Shown: one piece after another, positions 1 to 13,299 of the stretch
Layout of the letters: each line of letters starts with the position of its first letter
Numbering within the stretch: position 1 is the first letter of the stretch
Origin: Himantopus leucocephalus
Lineage: Eukaryota > Chordata > Aves > Charadriiformes > Recurvirostridae
Length of the DNA stretch: 64,000 nt
Direction: 5' to 3'
Assembly (NCBI GenBank): GCA_003993805.1
Contig: RSEF01000003.1
Coordinates: 43,559,195-43,623,194, forward strand
The notes under the pieces: generated by a model
What the model was told of the DNA's origin: nothing
What the model saw: only the letters and a program-made list of their open reading frames with translations
Databases searched by the model: none
Program-made: the position numbers and the translations under genes

Positions 1-3000
1 CCTGTTCTCTTTAGTGTTTTTAAATGTACAAGAAAAGGAAATGGCTTGGGAAAAGCTTACAATCAAATGAGTAGGCAACACCATCAGGTTTGTTCTATGA
101 GGGAACTGGGAAGCGTACCAAGTGTTCACGTTAAGTTTGAAACACCATTCCAGTTGGCAAAATGGAAAGGAGTAGGAAAATCTGCCAGCTCTTTTAAGCA
201 ACCGTATGTGCTTACCCAAAAAGTGGAACTTTACACTCCAACTCAACTTATTGAGCAGAAAATTCCTGTGTAAAAAAGATAAATTAAAATCTTCCCTCTC
301 TCCAGAATTGTCCATTCAGTTTCTTATGAAGAACGCCAGAGCGAAATAATGGTAGCTGCACACAGAAAGTCTTATTGATGTAAAATATGAGGATCTTTTA
401 AAAGGCAAGTATTTAGATGGGAAAGAGATACAGAGGTGAAGGAGCTTTGCCTAAGACCTCTCAGCTGCCCCTGGCATGACCAAGGTACCCCCTGATCTGC
501 TGGCCACTACAACAGCAACAAGATCCCACTCTCCCTCTTTTTAAAGATGTAGACTAGAAGATGCAGACAGTATCAAGAAAATTTTGCACAAAAAACCAAC
601 TCTTTTTCAGGTACTTTCCCCTGGATGCTAGTAGCATCAAATACCTCTGTAGCCCATCCTCATCAGGCAATAAAGCAAGCAGCTGATTTTCCTATACTTA
701 ATTTTGAATGTCAGTGTAGCTTGATTTATATACAGGGAAAACAACAAGACCATAAGGATGAAAATAATTGAACACAAGGGCAACAAGGAGGAATGATGTA
801 AACTCACTTGATAGAGTGATTTTTCTGTCCTTACAATCCTTACCTCTTGCATGAGATTTATGAGCTTGAGGAAATGATAAAACTAAGGGTGCAAAGAGGC
901 TATTGGAAAGAAGACGACGACAACTTCGATCTTAATTTTAGCCTTTGCACCCAAAGGGCACAGAAACAATGATCCTACATGTTATTTTTCATTTTCAAAG
1001 GGATTTGCATTATTGCCTAATTCATCCTCATTACCACCCTCAGAGAAAATAATAATGTTGCAATGTGGTTACAACAAAGGCTTTGGACAATTGGTTCCAA
1101 CAGTTTCTCTGTAACAGTAGATAAAACTACCATCTACTTATTCCCTGTAACAATTTAAAATCACTCTACCTATGATGCAATATATTTATGCATGTGAGTG
1201 TTTGATAGGTTTGGGGTCTGAGCGCTTTGTCCCATGGCCTGCTTAAAGGTGGATAAGTCCTGTCTAAATCAACAAGATATCAGTTTATCAGGTAATTTAA
1301 GTATCTGCATAGCTTCAAGCCTGATTCAAACTAGGGCCTCTTGAAAGCATTCTTCCATGTCATCTGGAGGCTAGAGAGAATTCAGCAGAAGGATTAGGAA
1401 AACTGTAGGAAAGTATATCATAGCAGATGAACGTTGCTACCTGACTCAGTTGCAGAGACAGAGAGGGGTCTTGGGACAAGAGGTGCAGAGGTAACGTTCA
1501 CCTCCCTTAACTGTAGAGGACTGCAGTATAGACAAGTACACCTCAACTATTCTTCAGGGTCTCTCTGTAGTCAGTGGAGAAACAGGCGTTTGTAAGTGCA
1601 GCTGTGATCAATCTCATCCTAAGACAGATGGTAGGACAGGAAAAATCAGTCATGATCTTTAGGCACCTCTTTCTCTCCACTTCTTATGAAGGAGGTTATC
1701 CCAAAGGCAGGCACCTACACTGCAGTTGTCTAAAATGAGGTGAGATTAGATCCCCTTCTTCTTCCCAGGAGCAAACTCTTATGCAAAGGTCTGGAATCAC
1801 ATTTGTATTTTCCTTGACATAGTTTCAGATCCTACTTTTGCCTCTAGTCATCCACCCTGCATAGGATCCATCCTCCTGATCCTGTGCCATTAAAGATCCC
1901 CAAATGTGAGCCTGACATTGCCAATGTGTACTTTCCCGCTCTTTCTTTTGTGACAGTGGCACGACTAACTGCAGCAGCTGGAGAACAGATGTGTCCTTAG
2001 TGTTCAGCCAGAAATTGTGGGGCTGCAAGAAAACTCAGTAAAATATTTAGAAGTAAAATGACTGTCAAAGCCAATGAAGTGCAGCATGACTTGTATGGCT
2101 CTATAGTCTTCAGTACCAAAAATACAATTCTGTCAATAAATAAATGAACAAATAAATGGCCAGTTGATTCCTATGTGTGACTTATTCCTACTTAAATTCA
2201 AAGCATATATAGAAGTGTCTATTGTATCTCGAGTACATTTTATCCTGGGAATTCAAATTGCTCAATTCAGTCAAAGAGCACACCCTTCTTCTGAGATATG
2301 ATTCATTTCCCAGGTGAAGTAACTCTTAGTCTAGAGCTGAATGGAAACTTCAACCCAGCCTTTCGGGGGTTTAGTGCTATATTTAGAGTACACGTTTCTC
2401 AACGTGGAAACTAAAACTCCATCTGTTCAAAGACTTCTACAGGTTCTTAACCTTATGCTGGGCATCTGTCTCCGGAGATGTCAACAGGACTGTGCACAGC
2501 ACCTAATGTTAATTGTGGGTATGAATCTTGTCAGATTGCGTCTTAGATACTCAATCCTGCAAGGTTCTGGGCATTCTGGCTCCAGTCTATCAATCAGAAG
2601 AATTATTCATGGCATCTACTCTTTTCACTGAAGTAATAAAGATCCAATAAGTACCAAAAAATCTGTGATTCGACGTATAGTATGACTTTCTGTGTAGTCA
2701 AACAGTAGCTTAGAGCCCATCCTTTGTATGGTAAGATTTTTCTTCTATTGAACTGTATGAAACTCAGGTGAATAAATGAGATGAGTTAATAGCAAAACGG
2801 ACCATGTACAACAATGTTTATTTCCCAGAAGAAAGTCCTCAGCAAAGGAACTGCGTTAAGAGTGTGTATTTCAAAAAACACACTCTGGTATTCTTTCTGT
2901 ATTCACTGAAATGATTATTTTATTCAGTACTCTGATGTGAGTTTTGTGCCATAGCTAAACCAAGTTTGTCAAAGTGAAGTCACGTATTTTAGTGACAACT

Positions 3001-5483
3001 TAATGTTTCACCTGCCTTGGCAAGTATATCAACTTGCATCCTGCCAATTTTAGCATAACTCAGCAGATTCATCATGCGCAAAGTACATGATAATGCACAG
3101 GTGCACAACTATACGGATGCTGATTGTGTTTTAAAAAACAGGAAGGTCAAATGCGGTCGTGGGAATTTCCTTTAAACCTATATAAGGCATCAGCCATATG
3201 CAGTCTTCTGTGACAATTTCATGCTATATCAGATTTTTTCCCATGTCTAAAAAAGCCCACAGAGAACAGGAAACATCGTGTTCTTTTTGTGCTGAGTGTG
3301 ATGTTACTAGCAATTTGCTGAATTAAGGCTGATTTCAGTTGTGTCTAATTTGAACAGCTATTCCCTTGTTCTAAATCTGGGGTTGGCACTTCCTGCAAAC
3401 TCTAAGTATCCTCAGCTCCCCTTTGCATCCTTAGAACTATCAAGAGTGGGATTCACCAGACCTTAAGGCATCTGTCAACATACATTTACAACTGAGCTAA
3501 GCTAAGCTAGATCCTCTTCATAGGCTTTGGAGAGAAATCAATAGTTTTAGGGAATGAGTCATCTAATCAGTTTTGGTACATGAAAGGAAAACACTTCTTT
3601 GAATTTAAAGAGAAGTTAAGGTTACTAACTCAGAGATACCTATTCAGAGTAGGTCTTTCCCACCATCGTTTATGAACTACCTCTATCACTTTCTCATGTC
3701 CCAGCACAAGTTGAGATTGATTCCCTGGAAGATGGAGTTTACTTTCCCGTGGACACATGTAGAGTGAGGTAGATTAAAAGATGATGAGTGTCCAATTTAT
3801 ATGACAAATGACAAGCAATGCTATATTCAGCCAAAGTAACTAAAAACAAGCTAAAAGCTAAAAAAAAAGGCCAGATAAGTCTTTCATTTACTGCCTACTA
3901 TTTATCCCTCTCCTATTTTCAAGATCCCTCAACAGGACTTTCAGGCCCTGCTTCTTTACCTTCTGAGAAAGCTGAAGGTTGCATAAGGTTCAAATGTGCA
4001 TTTGCCAAATAATCCTCAGCCTCAGCAAGAAATGGCAGCCAGAAAATGGCACTAAACTTGCAGAGCACAGAAATGTTCAGGTGACACCAGAGATCAAAGG
4101 GAGCACAGGAAAGTGATGCTGTCTCTGCCTCCAATTGCTAAAAGAAAAGCAAAATTATCTCCCTGTGTGCATCGCTAACCTGCATTTAACAACTATGCTC
4201 CTGAATTCCAAACTGAGTGTTCTCTAGGCTTTTGTCAGTAGTTATTTCATTTTTTAATTTCTCTTTTTTTTTTAACAAGGAGAATCTCATAAATTTTATG
4301 CATAAGAACATTCTGGAAGAAATACCCAAAAGGCAACAACTCTAGGATCTCTAGGATCGGTCATGGACCCAATGAAACAAACCTTGATTCTTTATACAAA
4401 TATCCAATGCTGCAACCGGCCCACTAGGTCAAGCACCATTCAGAATCAATGCCAACGGTAATCAGGCCAAACACACTGTAAACATATTGCACAGAAAGAA
4501 AAAGAAAGAGAAGAGGTAAGTCTTGAAAATAGTTAACCAAACAAACAGCCCAGCTGTTGTGTGATGGAGACTGACCTCAGAAGACACTTGCTTCTCAAGC
4601 CAAGGGGCAATCTGACAGGCAATGAGAAAAACGAGGACTATTAGGCAATAAAAGAGTTACTGCACATTTGATATTTCATTTAAAATATCTTCCAGCAATG
4701 ACCTCTTTCCCCTTTCAATGAAGAAACCCGTGGATACACCAGTAGAAGACTGGCCCCAAAGAGTCAGCTGCTGTGCAAAAAACCTCAGTTTCCTCTGCCC
4801 AAAGATATGGATGCATTTCCCGCTTGCATTTGAATTAATTTCCCTGGGTATTTACAGATGAAATACCAGGCACAGCAACTGTTTTTGCAGTTTTTGTTTC
4901 CTGAGGTCATTCTTTAAAAGCCATCTTTCTTTTCCTCCACATTTATCATCGTTTGCCTACGGGGAATCTGAGAGCGAGGCATGTACATCTGTATATACTG
5001 TAAGCGCGGCTAGCCCTTTTCCTGTAGCGAGTGAGCAATAAGAAAACGAAAATAAAGAAACAAAAATACCCTGAAAACCATCCAACTTATCAAGCCAGCA
5101 AGGACTTTCAGACGGGGACAAACACACTTCTTGTTTGCACAAATCCGTACCTGAAGGAGTGCTTGCCAGTGTATTGTGGCTTTATTCCAGGCTTACATCA
5201 CCGTAAAATGAGAGTGAATTCTGGTGCCCAAAAAAAGTTGAACGAAAGTGAAGCAAGCCTGAGGCTCATGTAATGTGCTGAATTGATAGAGTACTGCACT
5301 TCAGAGGCATTGTACCAAAGCGTACCAATAATAATCAGCCATCAGCAGGGAACACTCATCACCTTAAAGCTTTTAAGGCCTCAAACTGGATGGCTCACTA
5401 GTGTACGTTGCCACAGCTGCATTCAGCTCAGTGAAACTGCACCGACTTGCGTCACCTTGCAAGTCTAACCTCTTCTCTTTTAT
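1..5483. other. Non-coding DNA, no recognisable gene
   Basis: This stretch is AT-leaning, CpG-poor and has stops in all frames at normal intervals. The longest open segments are under 100 codons, and several begin only at TTG or GTG, which is not how vertebrate genes start. I recognise no protein family, RNA gene or transposon. It probably belongs to the long intergenic interval upstream of MAP10, but an untranslated exon or a lncRNA cannot be excluded by reading alone. Confidence 0.6.
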
Positions 5484-5549
5484 TTGCTGATTCTTAAAAC
5501 AAGGCAGTGAAATCTATTGCTGATTCTTAAATCAAGGTCGTGAAATCAG
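5484..5549 (+). repeat. 33 bp tandem duplication, two copies
   Basis: Two adjacent 33-base units (5484-5516 and 5517-5549) both begin TTGCTGATTCTTAAA and both contain CAAGG followed by GTGAAATC. They differ at about five positions. This is a direct local duplication, old enough to have diverged somewhat. No function is apparent. Confidence 0.85.
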
Positions 5550-7585
5550 CCAAATTACTAAGGGCAAGCAGGTTCCATACTCGTCACTGGTTTCTGGATA
5601 CTGTTTTCAATAGCTTTTTCAAACCTCCTAGCAGTTTGCTTGGCAAGAATCGGTGTGCCACACTCCTCAGAGCAAGCTTGCTCTAGACATCACAGTAATT
5701 TCCATTACATGTTAACACAAAGCTCTGGATGTAGAGACGTTGCCCTTTATCATCCCCCAGAGGAGGCAAACACGCACAGGTAGCAGCACTCAGTCTCCAA
5801 ACAACTGTCTGCCGAGGTCTTTGGACACAGATCGCTTACTGTCATCCATGGCTCAGACACCACAGCACATCATTAAACTACGCTGAATCCTGCCGTTACA
5901 GGACAAAGTGTGCCCTCCCATATACCACAGTGACTAAACAGAATGCAATGAGAAAGGCAGGCAAGCATCTTTGCTCTCTCAGGTTAGCTTAATCCACAGC
6001 CTTCCCAAGTACAAAAGGTACCTGAAAATTAACAACAGCCAAAGCCCTCATCATTGAAAGTCAGGAGAGAGTAAAGATCTAAAGGTATTTCTCAGTATAC
6101 ATTAAAGCAGACATTACTGCTACAGGATTACTTAAGCAACAAATCCCCCACCCCACCCCAAATTCTTCCCAAAGAGCAGCTTGCAAGCTACTAGAAGCCA
6201 GTGAGGCTTTTGAATGAGGCCCAGAAATAGGTTTTTGAGTTGTGCGTATCATTGAGAGAACTGGACGACTGATGAGTCTCCAGGTAACTCCTTCAGGGTT
6301 GTATCAGGACTCAGTAGAAGCCCCAGGGGATGATGAGGGATATCTAGGGGTGAGAACAGCAAGCTGCTTCCAGGGATGTCCCATTGCTGGGACTGGCAAC
6401 TTCAGGGCAACACCTGGTTTTGTGACCAGATGTACAAATATGGCTTTCCAGAATAAATTTTTAGCATGGCTCTCAGGTTGCCATTTCACCCATGAAGTGG
6501 CTCTGCATGAACACAGCTTTGCAAGCCCCTACCCTGGAATTATTTCCACTAGGATAATGTGTTAGAGTAGTTATTCAGACTCCACTGGAGTCACACAGGT
6601 CCTGCTTTGACATCAGCAGCCTGGTATTTTCATCATAAGTGAATATGTCAGGCAAGCTAAAGCAGCCTAGTGACAGAGTCATACCAATGCTGACTCAAGA
6701 GCAACCTTGGGATTCCTGTTTCTGAGGCGGTGGTGACTGCACACATTGCACTACTAATGGGCTTCTTATTTGAGGACGAACTGCCATCCTATCGCAGCAG
6801 CCTGGTGACTCAGCCCGAGAGTATCTGCACTACTATTTGTCTAGCAGGGAATGCTGATAGTTAGTGGGGGGGAAATGGCCCTGTTCCAAAGGAGTGAAGT
6901 AATGGTATGATAGTAATAATAATTTACTTCTGCAAAGTGCCTCGTATTGTGAAGAATCACTCAACAGATTATATATGTGTATATGTAAGGATCAATCAGT
7001 CTCCTCTGCAGGGGACGTGGCAACCATTCTGCATCAGCAATGCCGCACAAAAGCATTTTAGAGGAGAAGTGAAGAACAGCTTCTCCAAATGAGCACACAA
7101 AAGAGGACATTGTGCAGGGAAAAACACCCAAGACATATTTACGAATATTTGTCTCTTCAAACAGGAGGCTCTCTTATCTTCTGCTTTCCTAATGCCAGGG
7201 CAGTGCCAGGGCAAGGCTTTGTGTGAGCTTTAAAAAACACCCAGGCCAAGAGAAAAATCCAAGGCACAAAGGAAAACAATAAATTCCTGCACATTAGAGA
7301 GGTGGAAGCTCAGCAGCCTGCCTGCCCTGTTACATTCATTCTCACCCCCATGGAGCCCCTATTCCCTGCACCCACAGAGCCCACCACAGAGCCTTGTCTT
7401 GACAAAGCATGAAGGCATCACAGTTTCCCCCCTTCTCAGAGGACCCAATTAGGTGGGATCAGCAAACAAAGGAGCAGCCCTATGTGGGAAAATATGCCCT
7501 CCGCTCACGCAGGAGTGGCCACCACCTCTGACTCTCACATGCTTCCCCCTGCTGCTCAGCAGGGCTGGGGTTCACACAGCCATAA
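5550..7585. other. Non-coding DNA, no recognisable gene
   Basis: Intergenic sequence of mixed composition. Open segments at 6242-6565 and its opposite strand lack homology that I recognise and look like chance openings. GC content rises towards the CR1 fragment at the right-hand end. Confidence 0.55.
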
Positions 7586-7757
7586 ATCATAGAATCATAG
7601 AATGGTTAGAGTTGGAAGGGACCTTAAAGATCATCTAGTTCCAACCCCCCTGCCATGGGCAGGGACACCTCCCACCAGACCAGGTTGCTCAAAGCCCCAT
7701 CCAGCCTGGCCTTAAACACCTCCAGGGATGGGGCATCCACAGCTTCTCTGGGCAACT
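7586..7757 (-). mobile_element. CR1 LINE, 3'-terminal fragment
   Basis: The left edge reads ATCATAGAATCATAGAATGG, the reverse complement of the ATTCTATG-octamer 3' end that defines CR1 non-LTR retrotransposons. It continues through the usual 3' UTR phrases (TTGGAAGGGACCTT, CCAACCCCCCTGCCATG, CAGGGATGGGGCATCCAC). Similarity fades just after CTCTGGGCAACTT at about 7757. It is a 5'-truncated copy of roughly 170 bp, without ORF2 and so not mobile. Severe 5' truncation and the lack of a poly(A) tail are normal for CR1. Its good match to the avian consensus supports a bird origin for the window. Confidence 0.95.
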
Positions 7758-8171
7758 TCAGCTAACTGAGAGCGGGCAGTTCCTCTGAACTTAGTGATTT
7801 TGTCTCAGGTTAGGCCAGCTGAGGATATCATCTCTCAGCTCGCACCCACCACCAAGGGAGGAGCCCAGGTGGGCAAGAGCCTCCTCACCCCAAGCAGCCA
7901 CTGTGCAGCCCCTGCCCTACCCAGCGAAGCAAGCAGTGCTCTTCAGCTGGGGCTGCTCCACTGGGGACCACGGTCCTCATGTGCCCTCCCGTAAGGCACC
8001 CAGGCTTCTACACCCTTCCTGAACCACACTTCAGCTTTTGTGCTGCTGTGGAAAGGGGTGAACCCACCTTCCTTCCCACCTCCCCAAACACCCTACTCCA
8101 TCCTCCACTCTGCCGTTAGTGATCATCTGGCTGCAGGGTGACCAAGGGAATGGGCAGATCCAGCTCAGCAT
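7758..8171. other. GC-richer unique non-coding DNA
   Basis: About 400 bp between the CR1 fragment and a microsatellite. It is cytosine-rich on the + strand (many CCACC and CCTCCC runs). I see no coding signature and no transposon. The open frame at 7794-7994 shows no family resemblance. Confidence 0.5.
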
Positions 8172-8235
8172 AAATAAAATGAAATGAAATGAAATGAAAT
8201 GAAATAAAATAAAATAAAATAAAATAAAATAAAAT
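8172..8235 (+). repeat. Compound pentanucleotide microsatellite (GAAAT)5-(AAAAT)6
   Basis: Five GAAAT units (8181-8205) pass directly into six AAAAT units (8206-8235), with a short AAAT/AAAAT lead-in from 8172. The two motifs differ by one G-to-A change, so one block probably arose from the other by point mutation followed by slippage. It is likely length-polymorphic. Confidence 0.95.
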
Positions 8236-9249
8236 ATTTTTTAAACAAATGTTGTCAAGTCTTTCAGTTCCCTAACCCAGTCAAAGTGCAGGAGTACTTG
8301 TGCAGACACAGCACAGCCTCTTATACCTGCCCTAGTCCACGCTCTCTGTTTTGCAGCAGATGAGAGAATCCACAACCCTGGGTCCAATTCGTACTCATAC
8401 CTGAGGCACCTGCGAGGATACTATAAGTGGGTGCAAGCTGCCACTAGATAGTGATAGAGTGCCTCAAAGGAGGATTATTTCATATCTTCATGACAAGCTG
8501 CTATTATCTTTCTTCTTTTCACAGTAATCCTACAGGAAAGCACAATAACTGTGCTTACTAACTCTGTGCAAGGAGTTACATGAACACTTTGCAGCACTAG
8601 CGGTCTTTTGACCCACAGTAGGGCCAGGAAACAAGTCACATACAGTTTAAAAGAAAGTTGGCCTATTCCCATACATTACACGTAGGCTTTAGTATAAGAA
8701 TTACTGCAGTTAATGTATGTAAGCAACACAGAACAGAGGAAAAAAAGCCAGTAGGTTTTTCAAGACAATGCCAGCCAAGCAAACAATAGACATACCCAGT
8801 GTGGGAATTCAAAGACAACCAACACTGACCTAATTGTTTCCCCATCAAAGTCTATGGGGGTTTTGCTATTGATTTCCAATATAGCTACTGTATGCACAGA
8901 CTGGAATTTAACAGCGGTGAAAAGACCTCTCCTCCACCTTCAGTTTTACAGACTGCCTCTTCCTGTTCATAACTGCGGAGTCTTTTTTTCATGTCAGTTC
9001 CAGAACTTGTTACATAGAAAAGTCATAAATATTCAACCCTATTGAATTTTCTCCCAGTGCTGTTTGCAAGCTGGAAGCGAGGCAGGAAAACCAGCATCAC
9101 AGATTCAGAAAAAATCAGCAAATATTGCAGAGTCCCTCCACAGCAAACCACCTCTACTGTCTGATACATGTTTTTTTCAGAGCGTTGCAAGAAATTTTAA
9201 TCTGGGAAGATATGAGGTGGATTCAAGGAGTGTCTGAGTTGTTGGGCAG
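8236..9249. other. Non-coding DNA, no recognisable gene
   Basis: Unique sequence with no repeat, RNA gene or protein family that I recognise. The three short open segments here (8475-8672, 8663-8848 and 8854-9045) overlap one another or abut on both strands and show no domain. Confidence 0.5.
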
Positions 9250-9640
9250 AAAGAGTAGGTGAGAACCTAGACTGTGATGCTATTATAGCCCGGGAACCTT
9301 TGAGATCAAAATCCTGTCAGATTACTGGTGTAATTTAATTAAATGCTCAGACATACACACACTCACGTTTATGTATACGGGGCGTCACACCCCCAAACCT
9401 CCCATGAAAGCATATTAGATATTCGTATTGCAGTAACGGCTAAACACTGTTGGCAGCGGTATTTTTTAATTTGTTCCCTGCTGTTAGGAACACCGTGCTA
9501 GATGGCACGTGAAACAATCCCCCCACTACAACTTAGGGCAAGGACAAGACACCTCAGAAGGACAAGACAAGCAAATGAACAACATGTGGGCATTGTATTT
9601 AGCCACCCCTTTGTTGGCACGGTACGGCTCACCACCCGCC
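9250..9640. promoter_or_regulatory. Candidate regulatory block, CpG-retaining
   Basis: Roughly a dozen CpG dinucleotides survive in about 390 bp of otherwise AT-balanced DNA (for example around GTATACGGGGCGTCAC and GGCACGGTACGGC). Neighbouring sequence is CpG-poor. The block also holds TAATTTAATTA (overlapping TAAT homeodomain-type cores) and a CACGTG E-box inside GGCACGTGAAAC. Retained CpGs plus factor-type sites are what conserved enhancers often look like, but conservation cannot be seen from one sequence. Confidence 0.25.
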
Positions 9641-11719
9641 CAGCAGATATTTTTCATGTGTTAGTTATTTAGAATATGTCAACAAATGCATGTTTACATA
9701 TAAATGTTAAGTATGCCAATGTAAAAGAAACCAAGATGGTATTAATGATCCTCTCTGCACTCCGCTTTGATTTTGTTTTCATTTGATTCATTGAGTTGGC
9801 CTCAGTGTGAGTTGCAGGGTGGCTGAGGTTTAAAGGTGCACATGATGGATCGCTCAGGCTGAACTTCCCAGCAGCCTTTGTAGCGAAGGTCAGGTCTTAA
9901 ACCATTCCCTTGCTCGTAATCATGTCAGAGTCAATAAACATTTATATCTGAATACCAAATGTAGCAGTGCTGGTGCTTTAGATTAAGGAGGAAGGAACAC
10001 GGGTCAAAGAGACCGCTCTATTGGTTTTCTCTGTCACAATATCTTTGATCAATACAACTAGCATCTCTCACCACCTGTCCCACCACCTGAGAATATCCTA
10101 CCTACCTCCGGAGAATAGCCTGCCTGGAGTCTCTTATAAAAAATATGATTACTCTCTCGGTATTTTTACATAACCTTGAAATGTGATCTGTTCTGGTCTT
10201 TCTTCCAGGTGAGACCTGATCTTTTCAGCCATGAATTTGCAAAGCTAACAAAACAATTCAGGCAAGTTCATGAGCGTGTTTCCAATGTCACCAGGACAGA
10301 TCATAAATTTTGCCACTGCTGCCAAAAACTGGAGATAAGCTCTAGGCTGAATTGCAAACTCAGCTTAGTCAGCTCAAGGCTGAGCCCGAATGCTTCTGAC
10401 ACCCCCGCACATATGTTGAAGTACTTGTAGTTAGCCTCTGGCTTTCAAAATTGGCATTTAAGTAGACAGAGTTTGTGCTCCTCTGGGCCTCAAATATATT
10501 TTACTGAGTGCAAAATAAAGTATGTAAATTATTAGTCCCAAGATTTGGGTAATTAGAGGGTTAGTCAATTTATATCAACAATTGCAACAACAAACAGAGT
10601 GCTACAGTATGCCTTCTGCACCTCGCAGGACCAATTGGCACTTAATGACAGTGAAATTCAAGGTATGCTGCCGACAAGCCAGCCCTCCCAAGTGACAGCC
10701 GGAGCTTGTGAACTGCCTTCTATGATTTTTCTGCCAGTGCTGTGCAGGTTGCTTGAAATCTCACCTTTGTGGGAAATGGGGGAGAATGAGGGACTCACGA
10801 CTGACTGAGCATTTGCAGACTAAATTTTGTCTGAAGCAATGGTTGTTTTTAAGTGGTTTCAAATCATCCATTCAGAGCAATCACTGGAGGGATGGGTTCA
10901 CCGTGGCAAAACAATGACAGTTTAGGAAACGTTTTCAGTACATTTCAGTAGATTTGGAATACCCTTCTGTGTGCCTTTCCTTTGAGCAAATGGTGATCTA
11001 GACAGTTTTAGAAGACAAAAGTAGAGAAAAAAGAATAAGCTGAGTTTAAAATCCCAACATGGTGCAGCATCTGTGTGCAAGCTGGGTGCACCAGACCTAA
11101 CGCAAATGCTGTGCTGGCGCAGCCCAATTCTTCACTGTTGTGGACCTTACTGAGACACGAAAACTTGGAAAAATTGCTCTCCCATTTTGTACCATCACAC
11201 ATGATCCTTTCTGTGCTGGTAGAAATGCCAACACAAAATGCAGAACAGTAGTAATCCAGGCCAGTAGCAGTGACGGACATTTGCCTAAACTCCAAACATA
11301 GCTCACCTTGACCACACACGTCTCTGCTATTAATTGCTATTTATTGACACGAGAGTCCACTCACCTTAAAGCTTGGGAAGCCCTGAGAACACAGACCAGC
11401 GCTCACTCTCCCACGCTGGCAAAGATGCCAAGGACAGCTGAAGGTAGGTCTTCAGCTGCCTTGAGATGTCACACCTCCCGAGGATTTGCACCCATCCCCT
11501 CCCATTGCTGATGGTTTTTTAATTTGTTATGCTCTTCAGAAAGTTTTACGCACCAGTACTGTGCAGCTTGGTAAAGCAATTCTACCTCACGAAGCAGATA
11601 ATTTGAACACCACAAAAGTTTGACGTTTTCTGACACACTAATCAGTAAACAGTTACATTTCGGGGAAAAAGAGAAAGAGAAAGGGAGGAAAAGAGAGAAA
11701 TTAGACCTCCCTAATTGAT
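9641..11719. other. Non-coding DNA, no recognisable gene
   Basis: Contains open segments up to about 100 codons on both strands (10176-10430, 11008-11319) that overlap antisense partners and match no family I know. No transposon or RNA gene was seen. Confidence 0.5.
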
Positions 11720-11900
11720 TCACAAACCAAAAGGATCAAGAACACTTTGGATTATTTATTCACAGTTAACAATTTATCCAGCCCTAATTACAGCCGCTAG
11801 AACATTTTCTTAGCTGCAATATTAATTATACTTCTTTCATGGCTGCTATTTATATGAGCAGAAGATGAAATATGCAATTAGGTGATCAGATGCTACAGCA
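11720..11900. promoter_or_regulatory. Candidate AT-rich homeobox-site cluster
   Basis: Within about 180 bp there are several TAAT/ATTA homeodomain cores (CCCTAATTACAG, ATATTAATTATAC, GCAATTAGGTG), a TTATTTA/TTAACAATT run and CAGATG just downstream. The density of ATTA cores and lack of simple repeats suggest a non-coding element under constraint. AT-rich DNA produces such cores by chance, so this is a weak call. Confidence 0.2.
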
Positions 11901-13299
11901 GTATCACTGATAATTTTTTTCACAATAGGTATCATTATCCTCTTAAAACGGTGCTAAAGGTTGGGCATAATTGCTGCCCGTCATTTACCACAGAGTACAG
12001 AGAGTTCCAGGAGAGCCCTTACGGAAAGAGAGAGCGGGTCCAAGGCATCCCCTGCCCCACAAGCAAGGCCAGATCACCCAAAACAAAGGCACATGTGTGC
12101 AGAAAGGTTTCTCTATTTGCAAAGGCTTGAGTATCAATTACAAGCACAAAAAGAAACAGAGAAGCTAAGGGAGAAGGCTGCCAAGAAACACTAGATCAGA
12201 GTCAGGACAACACTAGGCGCACAGTCCCGAGAAAAACTAAAACAAAGGGACTTCTGCACCTACGTGCTGAGCGGAAAGGAGCTCAACGCCGCAGGCAAGG
12301 ACACCGACCAGCTGGAATCCCCGTGCCGTCAGAAAAACAAGACTCTGGCTCGGCCAAGAAGAAGAAATTCAAAGAAACCCTTGATTCCATCACCATTTTC
12401 TCCAGCTATGGAAACAATCTATCATGACACTTTATATTTAGCTGAACGCTTGCGTCAAGACGGATAAAAACAGGAAGAGCACTAATATCTTGGTCTTTTA
12501 TACTGCTCCTTGTATACTGCTTTTCATAAGAGGTAACACGTTATTTCCATTTTGCAGGTAGCAAAACTGAAGCGCAAGAGAGACTAAAAATGTGCTAAAG
12601 CATTATGGTACAACGCAACAGAAAAAATAATATTTCCATTATAGAAGATCCTATAAAATCTATTAAAGCAATAAGTTCTTAAAATTACTTTTTATGGAAT
12701 GTTAAAAAAAGATTTTAAAAAAAGGGAAAAGGGCAGATACAGCATATTTAATTCCATAGACTCTTAGAGTAAATTATCCATATGAAAAAAAACATATTAA
12801 AATCTGACAGAACATGTACTAGTTTTATCTCTGCTTATTGTACATCTCATATGGTTTGTTCCCATGAAGATCTTCTTCCCTGGAAAAGAACGGAGGAGAC
12901 CTATCCCAGGGCTTCAGTTTCCCTACTTGCAAGTTTGAGAAGGAGGGGTTTGCAAACTATCTTTTTCCCCGTTCTTTCAGCAAAAGTCTGTTTTGGTCAG
13001 TTTTGTGAGCCTGGTTTCTAAGGTTAGTTGACCGTCCTTTCTGTGTGGAAAATGAGAGCACTACCACAGATTCAAGGATTTCCTTTCAGAAAGAGAAGTA
13101 TAAATATAAGAGGATTATCACATTTACTATTTAAAGTCCCAGCAACCTGCAGGATTTATTTTTATGAGTCCTGTTAATTGTCACAGTTATAGGAAAGAGT
13201 AAACTTTAACTAACAGAAAGGAAGCTGGGTTGCTTGTGTTTTGCTCTAACACAGAGAACAAAGCCGAGCCAGACAGTTAGTTATTGCAAGTCTGCGTAA
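11901..13299. other. Non-coding DNA, no recognisable gene
   Basis: The first half is moderately purine-rich, and the second half (12590-12790) is A-rich. Overlapping open segments at 11882-12194 occupy all three + frames at once, which argues for base composition rather than coding. No family was recognised. Confidence 0.5.
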
